From contig NZ_JAUCEU010000007.1 of assembly GCF_030348765.1 (NCBI RefSeq), positions 862,501 to 926,500 on the forward strand: DNA of 64,000 nt. Reading direction: 5' to 3'. The number at the start of each line of letters is the position of its first letter. Within the stretch, counting starts at the first letter, position 1. The notes beneath the pieces were generated by a model that worked only from the letters and a program-made list of their open reading frames with translations, was not told where the DNA came from and did not search any database. Source of the DNA: Neobacillus sp. CF12. Its GTDB lineage: Bacteria; Bacillota; Bacilli; Bacillales; Cytobacillaceae. Of this stretch, positions 52,943 to 61,467 are shown one piece after another. The position numbers and the translations under genes are program-made.

Positions 52943-54250
52943 TTACGTTCTACTTGCTGTAACTTCCTTATTAATAGGAAGTGTTTGATTCTTTTCCTTC
53001 GCTTGTGATACCCATTTATCAAGTGATAAATAAATAATACCTGCAACGATACAACCTAATCCTAGAATCGTAAATAGAACCTGACCAAGATGATCATCAA
53101 GTAAAAAACCTGCAACGATGGGACCCACTGCACTCCCAACGATCCATTGAAGACTTGCTGCCCCCATATAGGTGCCTCGTAAATGTTCAGGTGCAATATT
53201 CGCTACAAATGTCATTTGTACCGGGGATAAAAGCATTTCTCCTAGTGTATATATTCCATAGATTATTAGAAGGAATAATAGGATACTCCAATAAGAAAAC
53301 TGGAGCTTTGTAAAAAATATAGGCAGCCATCCTACTGCAAGCAGCCCAAAACCAAATAAAACCGAACCATATAGCATAACCTTTCCAAGTTTGCGCTTAC
53401 TTGCCCATCTCGATATTGCAAATTGGAAGAAAACGACCAGTGCTCCGTTAAAAGCCATTAAATAAGGATATGGATTTTGAGCATCAGAAAGTGCCGGCAA
53501 TTGTTGATCAAAATGCAATGGAAGCATCCCTTCCGTTTGTGAAAATCCCATCGAAATCACAATTCCCGTCATAATATAAAAAAGTAAAATTTTATCTTTG
53601 AAGAGCACCGTAAAAATAGATGGTAGTTTTTCTTTTTCCTCAAGAACATTCGTATCCTTTTTTCGTTCATTTTTCGGTAGTGTTTCTGAAAGCAAGAGTG
53701 CTAAAAAAATGGAATACACAAAAACGGATGTAGCAGCAATGATAAAAATAACTGATTTTGATAAAAACACAACGGACGCTCCAAGCAATGGGCCGATCGC
53801 AGCTCCAATATTGTGTCCCATTCGCAGCAACCCATAGGCTTCTGTCCGTCCCTCTTCATCCGTCACATCAGCGACCATAGCTGATGCCGCAGGATGAAAA
53901 AGTGAATTAAACAAGCCGAAAAAACTCGATATCACTAAGAATGGATAGAAGCCATCGAAAAAAATAAAACCAAGCATAACCAGTCCATTTCCAACCATTG
54001 AAACAATCATAATAGGCTTCCTGCCATATGAATCGGCAAGCTTTCCGCCTAATAATGAACCGAGGACTCCTGCAATTGGTCCCATCGCCATAACAACACC
54101 AACTTGCCAAAAATGATCCACCTTATCACTCATATATAAGGCGAAAAAGGGCATTAACATCATCATCGCAATACCATTAATCGATTCACCGATAAAACGA
54201 ATCCAAATATTACGATCCATTTTTCGATAAGCCTGAAAAGTCATTTTCAA
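52943..54250 (-). CDS. MFS multidrug-type exporter
   Basis: A 435-residue transporter with 12 predicted helices. The MFS loop motif GGKLADSYGRKP (about 68-79) follows helix 2, and GHNIGAAIGPLLG resembles drug:H+ antiporter motif C. Most likely a drug or toxic-metabolite exporter. The start is TTG, 7 bases after GAGG. Upstream lie a promoter, a 15-codon leader peptide and an intrinsic terminator, a layout typical of antibiotic-inducible attenuation. Confidence 0.9.
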   Translation of the reverse strand: MKMTFQAYRKMDRNIWIRFIGESINGIAMMMLMPFFALYMSDKVDHFWQVGVVMAMGPIAGVLGSLLGGKLADSYGRKPIMIVSMVGNGLVMLGFIFFDGFYPFLVISSFFGLFNSLFHPAASAMVADVTDEEGRTEAYGLLRMGHNIGAAIGPLLGASVVFLSKSVIFIIAATSVFVYSIFLALLLSETLPKNERKKDTNVLEEKEKLPSIFTVLFKDKILLFYIMTGIVISMGFSQTEGMLPLHFDQQLPALSDAQNPYPYLMAFNGALVVFFQFAISRWASKRKLGKVMLYGSVLFGFGLLAVGWLPIFFTKLQFSYWSILLFLLIIYGIYTLGEMLLSPVQMTFVANIAPEHLRGTYMGAASLQWIVGSAVGPIVAGFLLDDHLGQVLFTILGLGCIVAGIIYLSLDKWVSQAKEKNQTLPINKEVTASRT

Positions 54251-54317
54251 TTTTTTTCCTCATTTCTCACTGACATCTATTTTGTCAGACTTATTTTTTT
54301 AACGCATTTGAAAAGCA

Positions 54318-54354
54318 CAAAAAACCGTGAGCAAGTTAAACCTGCCCACGGCTT
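54318..54354 (-). terminator. Attenuator terminator of the MFS gene
   Basis: On the minus strand GCCGTGGGC, 11-base loop, GCTCACGG, then T6. It lies 34 bases after the leader stop and about 70 bases before the MFS start. Confidence 0.75.
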
Positions 54355-54387
54355 TTAATTTGAATTAAAGAATGGGTAAGGAAAAAC

Positions 54388-54435
54388 TTATGGTTGATTC
54401 ACAAAATAAACTATAAAACATATCCCATTAAGCAT
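54388..54435 (-). CDS. Leader peptide of the MFS gene (15 aa)
   Basis: A strong site (AGGAGGTGTAAGG) precedes an ATG and 15 codons (MLNGICFIVYFVNQP) to a TAA. It lies between a good promoter and a terminator in front of an exporter gene, so ribosome stalling on it could open the terminator. The peptide itself need not have a function. Confidence 0.55.
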   Translation of the reverse strand: MLNGICFIVYFVNQP

Positions 54436-54488
54436 TTCCTTACACCTCCTACTATGAAATTTTGAAATTATCTTAATTATCCACTCAA

Positions 54489-54518
54489 ATTATAATTTAC
54501 AATTTAGAGGCATGTAAA
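54489..54518 (-). promoter_or_regulatory. Promoter of the MFS leader
   Basis: On the minus strand TTTACA (54513-54518), 18 bases, TATAAT (54489-54494). Confidence 0.7.
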
Positions 54519-54658
54519 GAAATTTCTTTTAAAATCAAAATATTTTCCTTCCATTCCCCCTTCCTTTAGTTAAACATAATGTGAGTAAAATTACTTCAAC
54601 TGGGTAGTATATGTTTAGGATGATGTACGTTCATATTTAGCAATGAGGAAGTGAATCG

Positions 54659-54955
54659 ATGAACCACAGTAACGAACGCAATAACCTTGGTGAAAATGTA
54701 GAAGAAAGTGGTAACAACCAAACTGAAAGTAATACTAATCTAGGTACCAGTAACACTGGTGAGACAGCAGGGACTTTAACTGATGCCGTTGCGGGTGCAA
54801 TGATAGGTGCTCCATTTGGACTTTTTGGTGCTGTTATAGGCGGTGTTTCAGGAGGTATTATTGGTAACCAGTTGGTAGAGACGGCTGAAGCAGATACCAA
54901 TACAGCTTCCAATAATAGTGAAGAAAGTAATAAAAATAACTCTATAAATAAGTAA
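54659..54955 (+). CDS. Glycine-zipper protein (98 aa)
   Basis: A 98-residue protein with Asn/Ser/Thr/Glu-rich ends and a central glycine-zipper hydrophobic segment (about 44-70: AVAGAMIGAPFGLFGAVIGG). It can insert in or pack against membranes. There is no signal peptide. The ATG follows GAGGAAGTG. Function unknown; similar short proteins in Bacillus are uncharacterised. A strong terminator lies at 55064. Confidence 0.7.
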   Translation: MNHSNERNNLGENVEESGNNQTESNTNLGTSNTGETAGTLTDAVAGAMIGAPFGLFGAVIGGVSGGIIGNQLVETAEADTNTASNNSEESNKNNSINK

Positions 54956-55063
54956 CGATTGTTCATAAAGATTCCAATTAATTTAACAAGAGAATGGAAA
55001 TTTTCCTTTAACCTCAGATGTTGAAGAACTGTTGCAGGCTGGATAAAGGGTGAAATGCCTAGG

Positions 55064-55095
55064 GGAAGAACTCAATAGTGAGTTCTTCCTCTTTT
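55064..55095 (+). terminator. Intrinsic terminator
   Basis: Perfect arms GGAAGAACTCA/TGAGTTCTTCC followed by TCTTTT. Confidence 0.9.
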
Positions 55096-55265
55096 ACTTC
55101 ATATCTTCAACTATATACTTAGCTAACTCTTCGTCAGAATGTCATCTCCATCAATATCCAGACGGAATTCCTGCCCTTGAATCTCACCGCCATTTCTAAA
55201 CTCGATTTCATAATCGAATAGAACTCTTGTATTGAAATCGAAACCACCTTAACCTTAGGTTTAGA
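55094..55265 (-). pseudogene. Small frameshifted gene remnant
   Basis: The minus strand reads FDFNTRVLFDYEIEFRNGG, then QEFRLDIDGDD; after a frameshift, DEELAKYIVEDMK and a TAA. The N-terminal KVKVV is in another frame. At least two lesions. The parent was a small cytosolic protein of about 60 residues; family not recognised. Confidence 0.55.
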
Positions 55266-55285
55266 GTGTTATATATTCGAGGGGA

Positions 55286-55720
55286 TTAGTTAGTTTCAGG
55301 TAACATTTTAATAAAGTACTTTGGGGATTCAATAAATCCTTGTCGTAAATAAAACTTATGTGCATCTTTTCTCCTTGAATGACAATGCACTTCCATTCTA
55401 TTGCAATTTCGTTTTAGAGCCAAATCAGTACAATGTTCTTCAATCTTTCGCCCTATCCCGTGACCTCTACTGTTATCATCAACTGCAAAATAACTTATTC
55501 TTGCGAAATCTCCGTTTACAGCTAATTGAGGTATGAAATGGAGTGATATTAAAGCAATAACAGTTTTATCTTCTTCAAACACTAATAATACCTCATTAGG
55601 ATCCATAAGAAATTTTTCGACTTTTTCTTTTATTAAAAGTTCCGTATCTGGATAGTCCAACTGGTTCAATAACAAAGAAATCTGCTTGCAATCTTCAACT
55701 TTCGCTTTTCGAATTCCCAT
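55286..55720 (-). CDS. GNAT N-acetyltransferase
   Basis: A 144-residue GNAT enzyme with the acetyl-CoA signature DDNSRGHGIGRKIEEHC (about 82-98) and HKFYLRQGF near the C-terminus. It resembles small aminoglycoside- or polyamine-type GNATs, but the substrate is not predictable. The ATG follows GGGGGAG. Confidence 0.88.
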   Translation of the reverse strand: MGIRKAKVEDCKQISLLLNQLDYPDTELLIKEKVEKFLMDPNEVLLVFEEDKTVIALISLHFIPQLAVNGDFARISYFAVDDNSRGHGIGRKIEEHCTDLALKRNCNRMEVHCHSRRKDAHKFYLRQGFIESPKYFIKMLPETN

Positions 55721-55824
55721 CCATTCAACTCCCCCATTTTATCAACTTTATTAGACCCCTGCTTGAATGAAAATAGGTATCCCCTGGACCTATAACTTTC
55801 AATTATGCTTTTTCATTCAAATTT

Positions 55825-56568
55825 CTAATTCTTAAATTGTATTAACTCGGCTGTTTTTATTAAATCTTCATTACTTTTAGATCCCGAAATTTTGTAGATA
55901 AATTTATCCGTTACAATTAGTAGGTGTGGTTTTTTATTGCCTGGTTCAATTAGGAGTGCTGACTTTGAAATACTTTTTACTGATAAAGAATTGGGATACT
56001 TTTGTCTTAAAGAATTGTATTCAAGACTATCTGAACCTTGCTTATTAATATTTGATTCAATCGATATGGTATCATCAGGATATATTAAATTGACCAAAAC
56101 ATGGTCTTTTTCCTTCCTTGCAATTACCTCTGGTTTCTTCATATAAGGCGAAAAAGCATCGCTTAAATACATAGGAAAAGTGGCTTCTTCAGTTAAAATC
56201 AGAGTTTTTGTGTCATTATAACTTTCAATTAAATTTTGTTCTTTTGCTGTAAAAGAAACTGTTTGATCCCCGCTCTTTATTGGTAATTCTTGTTGGTTTA
56301 TTTCTTCTTTGTTAGAACCATTCATAAAGGTGACATTTTTTATATTCTGATTTACAAAAATAAAACCAATAAATACGATCGCCGCCAAAGTACCAATCCT
56401 AACGGAGTGACCAAGAAACATATTTACTTTACCTCTTTGTGATTTCTTATTCATGTCAGACATAAGTTTTTTCTTTAATTCAATACTATTGGCTTTTTTC
56501 CAAATAATATCGGAATCCAATTTATACAACTCGTTATCGAATATGCTATGGTCAGACAATTTTTTCAC
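55825..56568 (-). CDS. Putative anti-sigma factor (membrane protein)
   Basis: A 247-residue protein with a cytosolic N-terminus (about 1-52), one membrane helix (about 57-73) and an extracellular domain. Its start overlaps the ECF sigma gene by 17 bp, the usual arrangement for a cognate anti-sigma factor that holds the sigma at the membrane until a signal arrives. The extracellular part resembles the DUF4367-type sensor domain in general layout (FPMYLSDAFSPYM, LLIVTDKFIYKISG). No zinc HxxxCxxC motif is seen. Confidence 0.75.
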   Translation of the reverse strand: MKKLSDHSIFDNELYKLDSDIIWKKANSIELKKKLMSDMNKKSQRGKVNMFLGHSVRIGTLAAIVFIGFIFVNQNIKNVTFMNGSNKEEINQQELPIKSGDQTVSFTAKEQNLIESYNDTKTLILTEEATFPMYLSDAFSPYMKKPEVIARKEKDHVLVNLIYPDDTISIESNINKQGSDSLEYNSLRQKYPNSLSVKSISKSALLIEPGNKKPHLLIVTDKFIYKISGSKSNEDLIKTAELIQFKN

Positions 56569-57079
56569 TTAGAAACCCCTCCTTTAATAGCTTTTTTTCT
56601 AAAGCTTGGATTGCTCTAAACAATGTTGATTTTACTTTACTTTCAGACCACCCTAAAATTATAGAAGTTTCTTCGATAGAGAACTCTTTTATCTTTCGTA
56701 GAATTATTACTTCTCTGTAGGAATCTTTAAGTTTAGCTAATGCAGAATAAAGTTCTTGAGAACTTTCTTTTATCTCAACCATTTCTTCCGGCAATGGTTG
56801 AGGGTCTTTTCTAAACATAAGTACATCCTGAAGAATGGTTAATGGTTTTCTTTTCCGTATGTAGTCAACCGTAATGTTATGAGCAATACTAAACAACCAA
56901 GTTTTAGGATTGGAATTCCCTCTAAATGAATCATAATGAACGTAAGCTTTCAAAAAGGTTTCGTGTCTTAAATCCTCAGATGATTGATAATCTTGAAGCA
57001 TCATATAGATATATTTAAATATTGAATCTTGGAACTGTTCATACCACTCTAAAACCTCTTTATCTCTTATATCAGACAA
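56552..57079 (-). CDS. ECF RNA polymerase sigma factor
   Basis: A 175-residue ECF sigma factor. Region 2 (about 10-78) contains LRHETFLKAYVHYDSFRG and NPKTWLFSIAHNITVDYIRKR. Region 4 (about 112-165) contains LKDSYREVIILRKIKEFSIEE and WSESKVKSTLFRA. It is similar in size to SigX/SigV/SigY-type factors. The start is TTG, 5-6 bases after GGGGGGAAG. It is co-transcribed with the anti-sigma gene and probably autoregulated from the ECF-type promoter at 57112. Confidence 0.93.
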   Translation of the reverse strand: MSDIRDKEVLEWYEQFQDSIFKYIYMMLQDYQSSEDLRHETFLKAYVHYDSFRGNSNPKTWLFSIAHNITVDYIRKRKPLTILQDVLMFRKDPQPLPEEMVEIKESSQELYSALAKLKDSYREVIILRKIKEFSIEETSIILGWSESKVKSTLFRAIQALEKKLLKEGFLSEKIV

Positions 57080-57111
57080 ATTCTTCCCCCCATTCTTTAA
57101 CTTGATGTTTA

Positions 57112-57137
57112 GACGTGTAACCCAACTAAAAGTTTTA
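57112..57137 (-). promoter_or_regulatory. ECF-type autoregulatory promoter
   Basis: On the minus strand TAAAAC (57132-57137), exactly 16 bases, CGTC (57112-57115): the -35 AAC / -10 CGT pattern of Bacillus ECF sigma promoters, 33 bases before the sigma start. Confidence 0.7.
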
Positions 57138-57165
57138 CTTTTATCAAGTTTTTTTTCTTAAGTTC

Positions 57166-57224
57166 AACACAAAAAGGCAATAATTCTTTTACGGATCAAC
57201 ACCCCTTTAAGTAATTAGGAAAAC
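57166..57224 (-). repeat. Dispersed terminator-like repeat, degenerate
   Basis: GTTCAACACAAAAAGGCAA, then CAACACCCCTTTAAGTAATT. It lies downstream of the ORF at 57237. Confidence 0.4.
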
Positions 57225-57236
57225 CATTTCAAAATA

Positions 57237-57530
57237 TTAGTATGAATGTAATTCCAATATTTTTAAGTAAATGCGGTAATCCAACAAAAATGAAGCTACT
57301 TGAAACCCAATAATTGAACTTGAATATCTTTCTTCAAACCTTTTTGGTGTATCATACATCATGGCTGGAAAAATGGCAGCACATCCAAAACAAAGGAATT
57401 CCAACAGTAAATTTAAAGACACTTTAGAATACCGTATATCCAAATACCTCTTTGTATTGAGGAAATACCTGATCAAGAATCGTATGGAACCGTAATTTAG
57501 CTTTAACATAAATACCATTAATTGTTTCAT
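57237..57530 (-). CDS. Hypothetical protein (97 aa), possibly a fragment
   Basis: A moderately hydrophobic 97-residue ORF (LNLLLEFLCFGCAAIFPAM) with no recognisable domain and a weak ribosome binding site. It could be a membrane protein remnant. Confidence 0.35.
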   Translation of the reverse strand: MKQLMVFMLKLNYGSIRFLIRYFLNTKRYLDIRYSKVSLNLLLEFLCFGCAAIFPAMMYDTPKRFEERYSSSIIGFQVASFLLDYRIYLKILELHSY

Positions 57531-57555
57531 GCTGTCTTGTAAGATTACAAAGGTT

Positions 57556-57707
57556 TATGAGTTGGATTCCCCTTTTCTTATCTCAAAATCTTCCTTATAA
57601 AACAGTTCACACAAACGAAAAGCATCTTTTCGTAAACTTGACTTTTTAGCGATATACGAAAGTAACATTCCATCTTGAAGTATCGTAACTTCGCTTCGTT
57701 TGTTATA
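57556..57707 (-). pseudogene. C-terminal gene fragment, family unknown
   Basis: A minus-strand frame without a start reads protein-like (SEVTILQDGMLLSYIAKKSS; RKDAFRLCELFYKEDF) to a TAA. Its 5' part is lost. Confidence 0.4.
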
Positions 57708-57828
57708 CGAGATCTACGTCCCAACCAGCCTCAAACATGTTTCTACAAGTAGGGGGCGGACAGTTTAGTTGACGGGATCAATGCCCCACGGTCCCGTACC
57801 TCCCTGGCTACTAATAATAGATACTATT

Positions 57829-57861
57829 AAAAAAAGGTCAACCAGTAAAAACTAGTTAACC
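57829..57861 (-). terminator. Terminator of the GrpB-family gene
   Basis: On the minus strand GGTTAAC/GTTGACC followed by T7, about 26 bases after the stop. Confidence 0.8.
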
Positions 57862-57886
57862 TTATAATACGATCGCCCACGTTTCT

Positions 57887-58414
57887 TTAATAAGGAAATC
57901 TTTCGGAAGCCCATTCTTTTGCTATTTTAACTAAATTATTAACAAATTCCTGCTTTCCCTCTTGGTACTTATAATGTTCGTTAGGAAACTGATTTGCCAA
58001 GTTCATTTTTAGATCCCCGTACTTTTTAGCTTCTATAGGGTTCCTTATCAAGAATTCTTTAAAATCCAAATGGATATTTATAAACTCGCTTCCAACTTGA
58101 AAAATATGGACGTGATGCGTCCTATTATCCTTACCTTTTGTAAAATATCTTCTTCCAGCAATCCCATTCTCGCCTTTCGGTTCATACGCCAATGTCAACA
58201 TTTCGCTAATGTATAAATCAACGTTCTCAATATTCCTTACTACAATTAAAATATCTATGATCGGCTTTGCGTAACCTATTGTTGGTATAGAGGTACTTCC
58301 AATGTGGAAAATATCAACTAATTCATCCTTAAAAACCTCTATCAATTTTACCTTCTCTTGGCTGTATGATTTTTCCCATTCTTCAGTCCAAGATTCAATT
58401 TTGGTTTTCCTCAA
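57887..58414 (-). CDS. GrpB-family protein
   Basis: A 175-residue member of the GrpB/UPF0157 family, a nucleotidyltransferase-like fold. The motif HIGSTSIPTIGYAKPIIDIL (37-56) includes the GS and the D-I-D-like pair, and HVHIFQVGSEF is also typical. Cellular role unknown. The TTG start follows AGGGAGGG. Confidence 0.87.
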   Translation of the reverse strand: MRKTKIESWTEEWEKSYSQEKVKLIEVFKDELVDIFHIGSTSIPTIGYAKPIIDILIVVRNIENVDLYISEMLTLAYEPKGENGIAGRRYFTKGKDNRTHHVHIFQVGSEFINIHLDFKEFLIRNPIEAKKYGDLKMNLANQFPNEHYKYQEGKQEFVNNLVKIAKEWASERFPY

Positions 58415-58457
58415 AGGAAGCCCTCCCTTTTACGTTTTATTATTACATTCTCCTTTT

Positions 58458-58552
58458 TACTCAACTCAACTGCTCCATTAGCAAAATAAGAAAAAGGCTG
58501 CCGCAGCAACCTGATATTGAAGTAAATCACCCTTTACTTTAATAATAATTTT
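58458..58552 (-). repeat. Dispersed terminator-like repeat, complete
   Basis: CTCAACTCAACTGCTCCATTAG, A5, hairpin GGCTGCCGCAGCAACC, then CACCCTTTACTTTAATAATA. It lies downstream of the HisS-like remnant. Confidence 0.8.
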
Positions 58553-58670
58553 AAAAATCAGTTAAACAGTTATGATTCAATCCTTTCATCACCCGAAAAC
58601 ATATCCTTTACTTTGAATTTATTTTATTCACTTCATCCTCTCCAATAATAACGTTACGAATCTTCTCTTT

Positions 58671-58985
58671 TTATTCTTTATCAAGAGCTTTACCCAATTT
58701 TTTGTTACTCATTTCATATTCAACTTTATAGCCTTTTTTTCTTAAATAATTTGATACCAATATGAATTCTTTTTGAGTACCTAATGGTACTATATAATAA
58801 TATACATTCGGATTCTCTTTTAATTCTTTCTCTGAAGGACTCATAGTCGGATAAATTACATCTAAGCCGAATGAAATTCCTACTGTTGAAAAGTATTCGT
58901 TTGTACCTAACAACCTACCAATTGCATTATCATTTCTTCCGCCACTACCAATACTTGATTTAATAGATTGATCAGATAAATATTT
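58671..58985 (-). pseudogene. Histidyl-tRNA synthetase-like fragment
   Basis: An open frame without a proper start reads SSIGSGGRNDNAIG, then VGISFGLDVIYP, which resembles class II motif 3 of HisS. A piece of the anticodon-binding domain follows (VPLGTQKEFILVSNYLRKKG; EMSNKKLGKALDKE). Both the catalytic N-terminal part and the C-terminus are missing. It abuts the APH-like gene directly. Confidence 0.7.
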
Positions 58986-59875
58986 TATACTCCCGTATCC
59001 AAGTCCGCCAATATCTCATCCAGCGTTCTTTTTGCCAGAGTAACAAATTGTGGGTTTGTTACTCTATAGTATGGAATGATAAGTACTGCCTGGTGAAGTG
59101 CATACCCTCTTGCACGAAGCCATGTATCCTTGTCGGCATGGATGGAATTTTGAAAGACTTTCCGCCCTTTTGAGTTGAATATACTCCAAGCAGGTATTAG
59201 GTCAAACGCCGGATCTCCAATTCCCACTCCGCCAAAGTCGATGACCGCAGCTAAACGTCCGGAATGAACCAAAAGATTTGTTCTTAGTAAATCAGCATGT
59301 ATCCATACTGCATGACCGTTCCAAACAGAAGCTTTACATGAATCTTCCCATGCCGCTAATACTCTGTCTCTATCCGGCAAATCATCTGCCTCATCAATAC
59401 ATTCTAATGTTCTTTTATTTAACTCGAGCAAAGGCAATCGTCCTGCCCTGGGCGCATCAGCTGGCACATTAATTGAGTGCATCTCATTTACAAACTCCGC
59501 CAACTCCTTTGCAACTTCTCTTTCGTCATGAATTAAATCATCAGTATAGTTATTGCCCTCTATCCATTTGTATACTGCCCAATTCACAGGGTACGAGGCT
59601 TTGGGTTTACCTAAAGCAACAGGTTCTGGTATCTTAAGTGTCAAGTGGGGAGCAAGATATGGAATCCATCTCCACTCTTTTTCTATATCTGCCCACTCCT
59701 TTACCCTTGGCAGGCGAATATAAAGCTCTTGCCCCAGCCTGTAAACATGATTTACCGTTCCAACAGAATTCACTGGAGTTATCGGTAACATAGAGAATTC
59801 AGGGAACTGCTCATTGATAAGGCCTCTAACAAAACTTAGATTAACTTCTAATTCATTGTCATGCATTCTGCTCAT
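58985..59875 (-). CDS. Aminoglycoside phosphotransferase-family kinase
   Basis: A 296-residue APH-fold kinase. The catalytic loop is WIHADLLRTNLLV (His193, Asp195, Asn200) and the metal-binding segment IDFGGVGIGDPAFDL (Asp213). Resembles plant- and bacteria-type APH proteins that phosphorylate aminoglycosides, macrolides or metabolites; resistance cannot be claimed. The start is ambiguous between ATG 59875 (GGTGG 4 bases before) and ATG 59866. Confidence 0.88.
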   Translation of the reverse strand: MSRMHDNELEVNLSFVRGLINEQFPEFSMLPITPVNSVGTVNHVYRLGQELYIRLPRVKEWADIEKEWRWIPYLAPHLTLKIPEPVALGKPKASYPVNWAVYKWIEGNNYTDDLIHDEREVAKELAEFVNEMHSINVPADAPRAGRLPLLELNKRTLECIDEADDLPDRDRVLAAWEDSCKASVWNGHAVWIHADLLRTNLLVHSGRLAAVIDFGGVGIGDPAFDLIPAWSIFNSKGRKVFQNSIHADKDTWLRARGYALHQAVLIIPYYRVTNPQFVTLAKRTLDEILADLDTGV

Positions 59876-59969
59876 ATTTCCACCTTCTATTTTATCTTAC
59901 ATTTTTCCAAAGCATTCCATTTTTAAAATAACATACATTTTTCCAAATAGTAAAATAACAAAGAGCCTT

Positions 59970-60254
59970 TTATGGTACCGTTCCTTTTTCTTTATAGACA
60001 CCAATCAATAATACAATAAGCTCTAAGATGAAAATACTTGGAAACAAGACCCACATAATTAATCCAGCTCAGCCGTTTCTTACAATAAATGCATATGTTA
60101 AACCAATTGAAATAGAGAGGAAAAGTGCGATTGCTACCAAAATGGAAATGCCCCAAATGATATGCTTTCTCTTTTTTGACTCTCCTTTGCTAAATTGCCA
60201 ATCAACTACCAAACCCAGTATTGTTATTGCTAATGCTCCCTTTATATATCGCAT
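59970..60254 (-). pseudogene. Small membrane protein gene with internal TGA
   Basis: A 61-codon ORF (two hydrophobic segments, WGISILVAIALFLSISIGL) ends in TGA at 60069. The same frame then continues with a further hydrophobic segment (MWVLFPSIFILELIVLLIGV) to a TAA at 59970. One nonsense codon in a protein of about 94 residues is the simplest reading; alternatively there are two short ORFs. The ribosome binding site is weak. Confidence 0.45.
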
Positions 60255-60309
60255 TGCTATACTATAATTTCTATTCTTTTATAGCATTTATACAATTTTT
60301 CTAGTTGTT

Positions 60310-61467
60310 CTAATTCTTAGTTTGATTTATTTCCTGTTGAGGATTTGATTTAAAAAACAATTTCATCATTGGTGGAGTAACAATAGTTGTCACAAGTACC
60401 ACAACAACTAGCACTGCAAACATTTCTTGGCTAAGAAGAGTAGCCTCTAAACCAATAGCTGCAATAATTAATGCCACTTCACCACGTGAAACCATTGCTG
60501 AACCTATCCCCAACGAACTATTCCAACCAAATCCAGCAGCTTTTGCTCCAATAGCAGAACCAATTAATTTAGTTAAAATTGCGAGAACACAAAGAATAGC
60601 TATAAGAACTATATTATCGGTAATACCTGCGAACTCAACCGTTACACCAATCGAAGTAAAAAATACAGGTACAAATATTGAATAACTAATCGTTTCGACC
60701 TTCTCAAAAACTTCGTGTTTGAAGTCAGTTACACTTATTGCAACGCCAGCAATATAAGCACCAATGATCGCAGCAACTCCCGTATATTCTGCTAAGTAAG
60801 CATAAACAAAGCAAATAATTAGAGCAGAAGAAATAACCGTTTCTGTTACTTTTAACGACGAGAACTTCTTCAAAAACCAAGGAATTGCTTTCCAGCCAAT
60901 AAGAATCGCTCCTGCAAAGAATATAACTTTCTTTAAAATAACAGTCGTTAAATTAACATCTCCACCTGCAAAACTCATTAAGAAAGCTAATGCAATTATT
61001 ACTACTATGTCATCGATTACGGCTGCTCCTAGGATTGTGGCTCCTTCAGGTGTTTTTAAATGGTTCATCTCTTTGAGTGCTTGAACGGATATACTGACGC
61101 TGGTTGCAGAAAGCAGTAATCCCAAGAACCAAGATTCCATTGTCGTTAAGGTTAATATGATTCCAGCAAAATAACCTAAAACAAGTGGAACAATAATCCC
61201 TCCAAAGCCTACAAAAGTGGAGGCTTTTCCACTTCGTTTAAATTCATCTATATCTGTTTCCAATCCAGCAATAAACATCAACAAAATAACACCTATATGG
61301 CTAAATTCAGCTAATGGATCTGTCTCATTTACTACCCCTAATACGGATGGACCAAGCACAATCCCAATTAGGAGTTTTCCAAGAACCGAAGGCTGACCTA
61401 ATTTTACACTCAGACTTCCTGCTATTTTTGATGCAATTAGAATAATAGCTAATTGTAGTATTAACAC
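60310..61467 (-). CDS. CPA2-family cation:proton antiporter
   Basis: A 385-residue membrane protein with 12-13 helices and the antiporter core AAVIDDIVVI (Asp152-Asp153), plus GVILLMFIAGLETD near helix 3. It exchanges Na+ or K+ for protons (NapA/KefB-like membrane domain) and has no C-terminal TrkA/RCK domain. The start is GTG after GGTGG. A long hairpin with a T-run sits in the leader, so expression may be attenuated. Confidence 0.9.
   Translation of the reverse strand: MLILQLAIILIASKIAGSLSVKLGQPSVLGKLLIGIVLGPSVLGVVNETDPLAEFSHIGVILLMFIAGLETDIDEFKRSGKASTFVGFGGIIVPLVLGYFAGIILTLTTMESWFLGLLLSATSVSISVQALKEMNHLKTPEGATILGAAVIDDIVVIIALAFLMSFAGGDVNLTTVILKKVIFFAGAILIGWKAIPWFLKKFSSLKVTETVISSALIICFVYAYLAEYTGVAAIIGAYIAGVAISVTDFKHEVFEKVETISYSIFVPVFFTSIGVTVEFAGITDNIVLIAILCVLAILTKLIGSAIGAKAAGFGWNSSLGIGSAMVSRGEVALIIAAIGLEATLLSQEMFAVLVVVVLVTTIVTPPMMKLFFKSNPQQEINQTKN

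Noticed and set aside
1..58552. CRISPR array from the many similar short repeats
   Set aside because: The copies are kilobases apart, lie at gene ends and have no regular spacers or cas genes.
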